Below, one piece after another: positions 58,168-64,000 of a stretch of 64,000 nucleotides of DNA. Origin of the DNA: Rufibacter psychrotolerans (GTDB lineage Bacteria; Bacteroidota; Bacteroidia; Cytophagales; Hymenobacteraceae); NCBI RefSeq assembly GCF_016924645.1, contig NZ_JAFFJV010000003.1, forward strand, positions 310,001 to 374,000, written 5' to 3'. The notes beneath the pieces were generated by a model. That model made no database searches. It saw only the letters and a list, made by a program, of their open reading frames with translations, and was not told the DNA's origin. Numbering within the stretch: position 1 is the first letter of the stretch; each line of letters starts with the position of its first letter. A program made the position numbers and the translations under genes.

Positions 58168-58222
58168 AGAAAGAAAAGGCCATAGCGGGGCTGCCCCTGC
58201 AAAGAGCGCTCTGCTATGGCCT
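58168..58222 (-). terminator. Terminator of the second DUF3857 gene
   Basis: GGCCATAGC (58178-58186) pairs with GCTATGGCC (58213-58221), with an internal GGGGC/GCCCC hairpin; TTTT follows on the minus strand. Confidence 0.75.
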
Positions 58223-58232
58223 CTGTTAACCA

Positions 58233-60146
58233 TCAGGTGGTCTCCGCGGCCAGGACTACCTGCTGCTGATCTGCCTTGGAAACCTGCTTGAGGAAGTTCA
58301 CCAGCTCCATGTACTTGGCGGCTTGGTACCGGCCCCGGTGCATGGTCATCTGGCGCACGTACACCAGCTTGTTGCCCGTCATCTGCACCTTGGCCTGGTA
58401 CTCGCCGTACGCCGAGGCGATTTTCACCGGCTGCGGCATGCTCTCTGGCTTGTACCCCGCCGGAATCTCGTACTCCACTGTGTCAACGTCATGGTACGGG
58501 TAAGACAACACCACGTCATACTTGCGGTTCTCGGTGGCGGGTGGCACGGAAGTTTGCCGGTTCATGAGGTTGGGCGTGATGAAAAGCCGCCGCCCGCTCA
58601 CAGAGGCCAGCTTAGGCAGCTCCAGCTGCAGCTTCTCGTTCACCTGGGGCTGCCCTTTCACTTTCTCCAGGGCAAAGCTTTTGATCTCAAAGGCCGGAAT
58701 CTGGGTTTGCTTGTAAAGCCATTTGAGCTGCTTCTCGGCGTCCAGCTGATGGATGATGTCATTGCGGTCTTCGTGCTGCCGACCGGCGTAGTGCGTGAAC
58801 ACCTCGCCCACGGCTCCGCCCTGCGCGTTCAGCTTTACTTTCACGGTGCGCAGCTGCGTGTTGTCTGCCGCCTTGAACCTGGGGGTAGGCACCAGTTTGC
58901 CGCCTTCGGGGGTGACCAGCAGCGAATAGCGGTCGCCGGTGAAGGAGCCGGTGTAGCCGGCATCGGCCAGCTGGTTGGTGCACTCCAGCCAAACGGTGTC
59001 TTTGGCGGTAGGCACGCACAGCACCACGTGGTTGAACTGGTTGCTGGGGAAATCTTTCAGCACAGGGCGGTTGTCGTCGCCGCCGTAGATAATGGCGTAG
59101 TGGCTGGGAATGCCCGCCACTTCCAGCAAGGCCTTGGTGTAATTGCTGAGGGCTTTGCAGTCGCCGTAGCCTTTGCTGTCTACCATGGAGGCCTCAAAAG
59201 GCTGCCAGCCCCCAAGTCCCAGCTGGATGGAAACGTACCGCGTCTTGTTCTGCATGAACTGGTACACCGCCTTTATCTTCTCCTGGGGAGTAGCCAGGCC
59301 TTTGGTGAGGGCAAGGACCTGCTGCTTGGTGGCCTCGGGCAGTTGGTCTCTGCCAGCGTTCAGTTTGTTCTGCCACTCGCCCATGGCTTTCCAGGAGTCA
59401 AGGCTGCCGGCGTAGCCTTCCACCTCAAACGAAGTGGCGGCGGTACGCACCAGGGGCACTATCTCGAAGAACTTGGGCCCGTAGGGCTCTGTCTCCACGG
59501 GTGCCAGGTTTTTCACCTGCCAGCGGTACACCTGCTGGCCGCCTTCCTGGCTCAGCTTTCCTTTTTCGGGCAGCCGTTGCTCCAGGTAGCGCAGGGGCAT
59601 GCCAGTGGGCATGTTCACCTGAAAAGTAGCGTTTTCAATGGAGAGTTTCTCGGCGGAGAGGGGTTGCCAGACCGGGTAGAGCAGCATGTTGCTGGTGGTG
59701 GTCTGATACTCGTACTCCACGGTGTACGGATAGGTATGGTGGGCCATCTCGCTCACTTTGGCCCGGTCATCGCCGTACAGGGTGCCGTCTCCGTTGGCGC
59801 TGTAGTCTTTGATGTCAGACGACTTAAGGGCGCGCACCTTCTTCCCGAAGGCGTCATAGAGCGTACCTTTGAGGTAGTCTACTTTCTTTAGCTTGTCATA
59901 GTACACCACCAAGCTGCCGTGCCCCTTGCCGTCTTCATTGAGCACCGTCACTACCTGCCGCACTTTCTCGGTGGCCGATTTGGGCGAAACCACCGTGAAA
60001 ACGGTTTCCTCTGTGCGCACCACGGCGTTGGCTCCCTTAGACAAAGCGGGGCTGATGGTAAGCGCCGCGTACGTGGGCGAATCTCCGGCCCAGGCTACCC
60101 TGCTCACCAAGGCCGAAAGCAGAAATATGATTAGTTGTTTTTGCAT
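58233..60146 (-). CDS. DUF3857/transglutaminase-like protein, likely active (copy 2)
   Basis: Exported 637-residue protein: signal peptide (MQKQLIIFLLSALVSRVAWAG), DUF3857 domain (about 40-240), transglutaminase domain with Cys330 (GYGDCKALSNYT), His373 (FNHVVLCV) and an acidic third residue, Glu388 (WLECT) where Asp is usual, then a C-terminal beta domain. It keeps the Cys and His that the two neighbouring paralogs lack. Proteins of this kind are thought to be periplasmic peptidase/transglutaminase-like enzymes, but no substrate is known. Its start codon abuts a half copy of the intergenic palindrome. Middle of three consecutive DUF3857 genes. Confidence 0.85.
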   Translation of the reverse strand: MQKQLIIFLLSALVSRVAWAGDSPTYAALTISPALSKGANAVVRTEETVFTVVSPKSATEKVRQVVTVLNEDGKGHGSLVVYYDKLKKVDYLKGTLYDAFGKKVRALKSSDIKDYSANGDGTLYGDDRAKVSEMAHHTYPYTVEYEYQTTTSNMLLYPVWQPLSAEKLSIENATFQVNMPTGMPLRYLEQRLPEKGKLSQEGGQQVYRWQVKNLAPVETEPYGPKFFEIVPLVRTAATSFEVEGYAGSLDSWKAMGEWQNKLNAGRDQLPEATKQQVLALTKGLATPQEKIKAVYQFMQNKTRYVSIQLGLGGWQPFEASMVDSKGYGDCKALSNYTKALLEVAGIPSHYAIIYGGDDNRPVLKDFPSNQFNHVVLCVPTAKDTVWLECTNQLADAGYTGSFTGDRYSLLVTPEGGKLVPTPRFKAADNTQLRTVKVKLNAQGGAVGEVFTHYAGRQHEDRNDIIHQLDAEKQLKWLYKQTQIPAFEIKSFALEKVKGQPQVNEKLQLELPKLASVSGRRLFITPNLMNRQTSVPPATENRKYDVVLSYPYHDVDTVEYEIPAGYKPESMPQPVKIASAYGEYQAKVQMTGNKLVYVRQMTMHRGRYQAAKYMELVNFLKQVSKADQQQVVLAAETT

Positions 60147-60148
60147 GG

Positions 60149-60178
60149 TTTTCTGAAAAATAGCCCTAAAACGCCTTA
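60149..60178. repeat. Half copy of the intergenic palindrome at a start codon
   Basis: TTTTCTGAAAAATAGCCCTAAAACG is the centre plus right arm of the family; the left arm is replaced by the first codons of the DUF3857 gene (start codon at 60144-60146). Confidence 0.65.
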
Positions 60179-62209
60179 CCCTTTCTTCTTCAAGACAATC
60201 TGCTCAGCGTGCTTGGCCACCACCTGGGTGTAGAACTGCCGCAGGAACTCGTATTCCTCGGCGTAGAAAACCGCCTTGGTGAGGGACACCTTGCTCATCA
60301 CCTGAATCTTATTGCCTTGGGTCTGCACCATGTAGGTGAACCGGCCGCCGTTCTCGGGCAGGGCCAGCACCAGGCTCTTGGGCATTTCCTCTACGCCGTA
60401 GCCTTCTGGCAGCGTGAAGCTGCAGATGTACACTTCTTCCCGCGCGTGCGCGAAGTCAACGGGAAACTTGCGGTTAGCCAGCTTGAACGGGTTCTCCTCG
60501 GGGGTTTTCAGGAGCATGGGGTTGAGGTAGATCACGTCTTTGGCCTGGTCATCTCCGGCACTGGCCACGTCATACGTAAGGCCCAACGGCTGCTGTAGTT
60601 CTTTCAGGTTCTTGAGGACAGGCTTCTTCCGCTCCAGCTGGTCCTGACTGTTCACCAGTTTCTCCAGGTACTTCTCCTCGCCGGCGTCCAGGATGGCGTG
60701 CCGCTGGTTGAGGGCCCACAGGCCGCTGGTAGATTCGTTCACTTTGCCGGTGAGGGCGCCGGAAGCCAGCACCTGCAGGTCTGCGCTCACCAGCTCGGTT
60801 GTGCGGTCTGGGGACTGCAGCGGCACCCACTCGCCCCCGGTCTTGGTTACCAGCCAGCCGCTGCCGTTGAGGCAGTGTCTGGGAAGCAGGCCCAGCGGCT
60901 GCAGCGGGTCTGTGGCATCTAACAACAGGCCGCGGTTGCCGGCCTGCACATAGGCAATCACGTAGTTAAACCGGCTCACAATGGGGCTGAAAGGCGCCCG
61001 GCCGTTGTCACGGGTACTCAGGATTACGGGGTGAGCCTCAAAGCCGGCATCGCGCAGCATGGCTACCAGCATGAGGTTAATGTCTGCGGCGTTGCCGTTT
61101 CTGGCGTCAAATGCCTTGCGTAGGCTGGTGGTCACGTACTTGCCACCCTTGCCGTTCCACTTCACAGACTTCTTGACAAACTCATAAATAGCATTGAGGC
61201 GGTCCAGGGTGTCTTGCACTGACCGGAAAGCCGCTACCTCGTCTTTGAAGAATCCCGTGCGGTTCAGCTGCAGGCCAAACCGTTCGTCAGACATGAGTTC
61301 CTCTGAGAGGGCGGTCCAGTTGCCGGCGTGTCGTTTGGGCACGGCGTTGGGGTAGCGCTCCCACTCCAGCTCAAACTCAATCTTAGACACGTAGTCGTTG
61401 ATGGTGGTGATGAACGCCTCTGGGGCAATGGCCGGCACGTCTTTCATGACCCAGCGGTGGCTGGTGCTCTTTGCCGAAATTGTCTCAGAGCCTCCCGAGC
61501 TGCGCCCCCCCTTTAAGCCTGGTTCAATGGAACTGCTCCAGCGCACCGTAAAGCTCATGGTGCCCGGCAGGGCCTCGTTGACCGCATAAGGCTCATACCC
61601 TTGCGGCAACTGCTTGTACTCAAAGTATTCTGGGATGGTGGCCCGGTACTCACTGTGCACCACCGGCACCGAGTGCTGGAAGGTCCAGTCGCGCAGGAAA
61701 AAGACAAAGTCTGAGGTAACGGTGTAGGCGATCTCCAGCACTGATCCTTCTTTGACCGCCGGCAGCGTGAATTTCTTGTTGAACCAGTTCGCTGATTCCT
61801 TCTCGTCAAAGATGGCTTTGTCGTCCATCTTCACCTTCACCATTTTGCCGTTTTCCAGGTTATAGGTGAAGCCTTTGATGTTCATTACCTGCTCTTTGCT
61901 CCTGCTTTGCTGGTAGTAGGGCACTACCACGTTGGCCCAGTCATAGCCGGTTTTCTTCAGTATCTTGATGCGCATGATGCGCTCAAAGTTGACCTTGAAC
62001 CCCTCCTGGTAGGTGAAGTAAGAGCGTCCGTAATCGGCCAGGATCACGGCGGCGGCACTGGTGTCTTTGGCATAGACCTGCATCTTGAGTTCTTCTTCCG
62101 TGACCTTTCCTAGTTTCACCGGAGCTTCCTGACCCACCGCCAGAAATTGACACAAGAAGAACACCACAACCAGCAAAGGTCGTGTTTTTAAGAAAGTAAA
62201 ATGGGGCAT
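60176..62209 (-). CDS. DUF3857 protein with inactive transglutaminase-like domain (copy 3)
   Basis: Exported 677-residue paralog of copy 1: signal peptide (MPHFTFLKTRPLLVVVFFLCQFLAVGQ), DUF3857 (RSYFTYQEGFKVNFERIMRIKILKKTG), transglutaminase-like region where Cys is replaced by Ala (RNGNAADINLMLV) and His by Tyr (RFNYVIAYV) while Asp stays (LLDATDPLQ). The C-terminal domain ends in VVAKHAEQIVLKKKG, almost as in copy 1. Two dead paralogs flank one with intact Cys and His; perhaps a complex or regulatory partner set. First gene of the row; the AT-rich region upstream holds no clear -7 match. Confidence 0.85.
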   Translation of the reverse strand: MPHFTFLKTRPLLVVVFFLCQFLAVGQEAPVKLGKVTEEELKMQVYAKDTSAAAVILADYGRSYFTYQEGFKVNFERIMRIKILKKTGYDWANVVVPYYQQSRSKEQVMNIKGFTYNLENGKMVKVKMDDKAIFDEKESANWFNKKFTLPAVKEGSVLEIAYTVTSDFVFFLRDWTFQHSVPVVHSEYRATIPEYFEYKQLPQGYEPYAVNEALPGTMSFTVRWSSSIEPGLKGGRSSGGSETISAKSTSHRWVMKDVPAIAPEAFITTINDYVSKIEFELEWERYPNAVPKRHAGNWTALSEELMSDERFGLQLNRTGFFKDEVAAFRSVQDTLDRLNAIYEFVKKSVKWNGKGGKYVTTSLRKAFDARNGNAADINLMLVAMLRDAGFEAHPVILSTRDNGRAPFSPIVSRFNYVIAYVQAGNRGLLLDATDPLQPLGLLPRHCLNGSGWLVTKTGGEWVPLQSPDRTTELVSADLQVLASGALTGKVNESTSGLWALNQRHAILDAGEEKYLEKLVNSQDQLERKKPVLKNLKELQQPLGLTYDVASAGDDQAKDVIYLNPMLLKTPEENPFKLANRKFPVDFAHAREEVYICSFTLPEGYGVEEMPKSLVLALPENGGRFTYMVQTQGNKIQVMSKVSLTKAVFYAEEYEFLRQFYTQVVAKHAEQIVLKKKG

Positions 62210-62739
62210 AAAGGAGGGTTTAGTTTGGGGTTATGTAGGATTATATAGATTCTTATGCTTTATATCTTTTTTTAATATCTGGGCCCCATGGGGCCGTACT
62301 TACCTTTATTCTTACTAAAATTTACAAGTCTACTACTAGCACAAACCAAACCCGGTTCTGAGCAATTACAATGAAATACCCAATTGATTACTGTAATAGG
62401 ATTGTTTTCTCTTCCTCTCCCAACTATTTAGTTGGACGAATATAAGTAGTCTGTATAGATAATCCTAAAAAAAGTAATACTTGCTTCTTTTACTCCTTTA
62501 ACAATGTCAATAATTGAACAAGCAGAAGATACACCACTGGTTTTACCGGGCGCAGCGAACCAGTTGGGGTGTTGGCAGGAATTGCCTAGGCTGTGTCTGA
62601 AAAATGGCGGGGCAGTACCGTTTTGGGGCTGCTTTTGGGAAAGTAGCCCCAAAAAGCCGACCTACAATAGGCAATGGCGGCAGAGAGCAGCCGAGGGCAA
62701 TCGGATGAAAAAGCTCCGGGAGCATTTTTCAGACACAGC
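62210..62739. other. AT-rich intergenic region plus MITE-like element
   Basis: 62210-62580 is AT-richer than its surroundings, with a perfect palindrome GGCCCCATGGGGCC (62282-62295) and a CCAACT/AGTTGG hairpin (62420-62435). 62589-62740 is the MITE-like element. No gene seen. Confidence 0.7.
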
Positions 62740-62740
62740 C
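62589..62740. mobile_element. MITE-like element with 18-bp terminal inverted repeats
   Basis: Perfect 18-base ends GGCTGTGTCTGAAAAATG (62589-62606) and complement (62723-62740), flanked by TA on both sides (62587-62588, 62741-62742), a target duplication typical of IS5/IS630-type transposition. No transposase inside. It contains one copy of the palindrome family (62619-62656). Confidence 0.75.
62619..62656. repeat. Intergenic palindrome inside the MITE-like element
   Basis: Arms TTTTGGGGCT (62621-62630) and AGCCCCAAAA (62645-62654), centre GCTTTTGGGAAAGT. The only copy lying inside a mobile-looking element. Confidence 0.8.
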
Positions 62741-64000
62741 TAAGGAGTGTAGTCCAGGGGCAGCATCTCGGCGAGTTTCTCAAACCCCCAGTAGCCTTCC
62801 ACCAGGTGCGAGTACGGGTTAATGATCATGCCGTTGGGCTCAATGAACGTGTACGGCTCCAGCAGCGTGAGCAGGGAGGTCTGGAACGTGGGGGCCCGGC
62901 GCCGGTTAAACGCCTGCTGGTTCACAAAGCCCGGCTCTTCCTGCTCTTTGGTGTACACCACGTTGAGGTAGTCTGGAAACCGAAGCATGAGCCGGCCCTG
63001 GCCCACAGAATCTGGGGCGATAATCTGGTGATACGGAATCGGGTCTTTGTACAGGTACGCCACCACCTTGTCTAAGCGCGCCATGCGGGTCCAGTACTGC
63101 AGACTGTCTTCGGGCCCGGTAGGGAGGCTTTTGATGACCACGGGGCCGGTGCGCAGGCGACGGGCCCTCCGCAGCCCCGCCTGAATCTGCTCCTCGGGCG
63201 GACGGCTGGGATTGGGCAGCCGCTGCAGCCGCCTCACGTTAAACCCTTCGGCCTCTACCCTGTTCTGGTACAGGGCCCGCACAAAATGCATCAAAGAGCC
63301 ATGGTAGGCTTTCAGGCGGGCCTGGGCCCAGCGCTTCTGCTGCGCCTTGCCGCGTGGCTTTATTTCCTCAAACCGGGGGAACCCGGCATGGAAAATCTGC
63401 CCGCCCTTAAAATCGGCCCGAAACTCCTTCAGCACAAAATGGACCCGGTATCCCAGGGCCTTGTTCTCAATGATGAGCGGCTCACTGGCTTCGGCGGTCA
63501 GGACCCGCTCCCGGGGATCAAACTGGAAATGCAGCGCCTCAGCGTTGGCTATGCTGGTTTTGGCGGCGTTCGCCGTTTGCCCGATGAAGTGCTGCAGGAA
63601 CACGCCGTAGTTGTGCCGCCAGTTGGTGTCTGGCCTGATTACCACTTCCTGCAGCACGTTGGCCGCGGGGACCAGTTCAAACCGGAAGGAAAGCTGCTGC
63701 CCGGGCTGTAACGTGAACTGGTGTGACAAGGTGCTATATCCTAAAAAGGAAACCACCAACTCATGGCTGCCGGCGGGCAGGGCGTTCAGCCTGAAGGTGC
63801 CGTTTTCTGCGGTATTGGTGCCGTACGTGGTCTGGGCGATGAAGACGGTGGCAAACCCCAGCGGCTGCTTGGTCTGCGCGTCAATGACCGTGCCCGACAC
63901 GCTCCCCGCCTGCCCCCGGGCAGTGCCTCCCTGGCCCAGCAGCAAAACCAAGAGGGCCAGACACCAGAAAAAACCCGAACGCGTGGGGGAGAGAAACGGC
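62740..64000 (-). CDS. CarboxypepD_reg-like exported protein, 5' end beyond the window
   Basis: Partial gene. The frame stays open to the window end, and translated codons upstream of a possible TTG at 63951 give a signal-peptide-like core (SGFFWCLALLVLLLGQGG), so the true start lies outside. Next come a CarboxypepD_reg-like domain (about 15-95 of the visible part, VSGTVIDAQTKQPLGFATVF..GSHELVVSFLGYS) and a ~300-residue C-terminal region with no recognised family (WRHNYGVFLQHFIGQTANAAK). The stop codon TAG at 62740-62742 overlaps the edge of the MITE-like element. Function unknown, likely outer-membrane linked. Confidence 0.75.
   Translation of the reverse strand, partial: PFLSPTRSGFFWCLALLVLLLGQGGTARGQAGSVSGTVIDAQTKQPLGFATVFIAQTTYGTNTAENGTFRLNALPAGSHELVVSFLGYSTLSHQFTLQPGQQLSFRFELVPAANVLQEVVIRPDTNWRHNYGVFLQHFIGQTANAAKTSIANAEALHFQFDPRERVLTAEASEPLIIENKALGYRVHFVLKEFRADFKGGQIFHAGFPRFEEIKPRGKAQQKRWAQARLKAYHGSLMHFVRALYQNRVEAEGFNVRRLQRLPNPSRPPEEQIQAGLRRARRLRTGPVVIKSLPTGPEDSLQYWTRMARLDKVVAYLYKDPIPYHQIIAPDSVGQGRLMLRFPDYLNVVYTKEQEEPGFVNQQAFNRRRAPTFQTSLLTLLEPYTFIEPNGMIINPYSHLVEGYWGFEKLAEMLPLDYTP

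Noticed and set aside
58323-59891. 522-codon open frame on the plus strand opposite the second DUF3857 gene
   Set aside because: Lies wholly antisense to a well-supported gene; Val/Leu/His-rich composition is the usual mirror of GC-rich coding DNA, no domain seen.
62282-62295. GGCCCCATGGGGCC palindrome as an operator
   Set aside because: Perfect but isolated, not near a recognisable promoter; could be chance in an otherwise AT-rich stretch.
1-64000. CRISPR array
   Set aside because: Repeats found are palindromes at irregular distances and phased heptamers without spacers; no cas genes.
1-64000. Prophage, integrated plasmid, defence island or biosynthetic gene cluster
   Set aside because: No integrase, phage structural, toxin-antitoxin, restriction, NRPS or PKS genes; gene content is housekeeping and envelope functions.

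Overview
The window comes from a member of the Bacteroidota, most likely a Cytophagales bacterium of the Hymenobacteraceae type (Rufibacter, Pontibacter and Hymenobacter relatives). That placement is inferred from gene families and order: a TonB receptor with a carboxypeptidase-like N-domain, a DUF4374 lipoprotein, DUF3857 proteins, and a nusB - DUF1573 - yajC - ybbR - coaE block. Promoters also fit the Bacteroidota sigma factor pattern (TAnnTTTG at -7, sometimes TTG about 20 bases upstream). All genes look chromosomal. I see no prophage, plasmid genes, CRISPR array, rRNA or intact insertion sequence.

Layout. 0-3.4 kb: a MacB/LolCDE-type ABC exporter (ATPase plus two paralogous permeases). 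3.8-7.0 kb: a His/Met-rich lipoprotein, a 2-oxoglutarate/Fe(II) oxygenase and a ChrA transporter. 7.1-13.2 kb: a six-gene nucleotide-sugar operon (WbpD-like acetyltransferase, TviB-like dehydrogenase, galE, rfbB, TviC/WbpP-like epimerase, rfbA). 13.3-21.3 kb: housekeeping genes prmC, ribD, fRMsr, psd, gdhA, cdsA, a CPBP protease and dusB. 21.3-22.3 kb: a gene-free mosaic of repeats. 22.3-30.1 kb: EamA transporter, amino-acid permease, a four-Cys/CarboxypepD membrane protein, a histidine kinase, hemA and a NAGPA-type glycosidase. 30.2-37.5 kb: ArsR regulator, anmK, a second Glu/Leu/Phe/Val dehydrogenase, MscS channel, TerB-like protein and a serine hydrolase. 37.9-38.1 kb: two tRNA-Val genes in a 155-bp tandem duplication. 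38.4-43.4 kb: a XusABC-like siderophore-uptake operon. 43.9-46.1 kb: three small or unassigned genes. 46.2-51.3 kb: the nusB-coaE block with an NAD-isocitrate dehydrogenase and a YtxH protein inserted. 51.9-55.1 kb: leucine-dehydrogenase-like gene, ABC exporter and tRNA-Pro. 55.3-64 kb: DUF2490 protein, three consecutive DUF3857 proteins and a CarboxypepD-type protein cut by the window edge.

How genes work together. The sugar operon can supply dTDP-4-keto-6-deoxyglucose and UDP-GlcNAcA/GalNAcA-type precursors for surface polysaccharide, although rhamnose-completing genes and glycosyltransferases are absent here. The XusABC-like trio would take up a ferric siderophore. psd and cdsA serve phospholipid synthesis. 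Three different amino-acid dehydrogenases lie in one 36-kb stretch.

The strongest unexplained signal is non-coding. A family of roughly 35-50 nt imperfect palindromes occurs between genes about 27 times, plus two half copies. Its centre is close to TTTCTGAAAA and its outer arms GTTTY...RAAAC change together from copy to copy. Other repeat types share the intergenic space: 7- or 8-nt phased repeats at gene edges, a 125-bp core repeat in two inverted copies, a 152-bp MITE-like element with TA duplications, and several inverted-repeat cassettes. No clear new defence or enzymatic system is visible. The best candidates for undescribed biology are the palindrome family, the DUF3857 cluster with two predicted dead transglutaminase domains, and the four-Cys/CarboxypepD protein.
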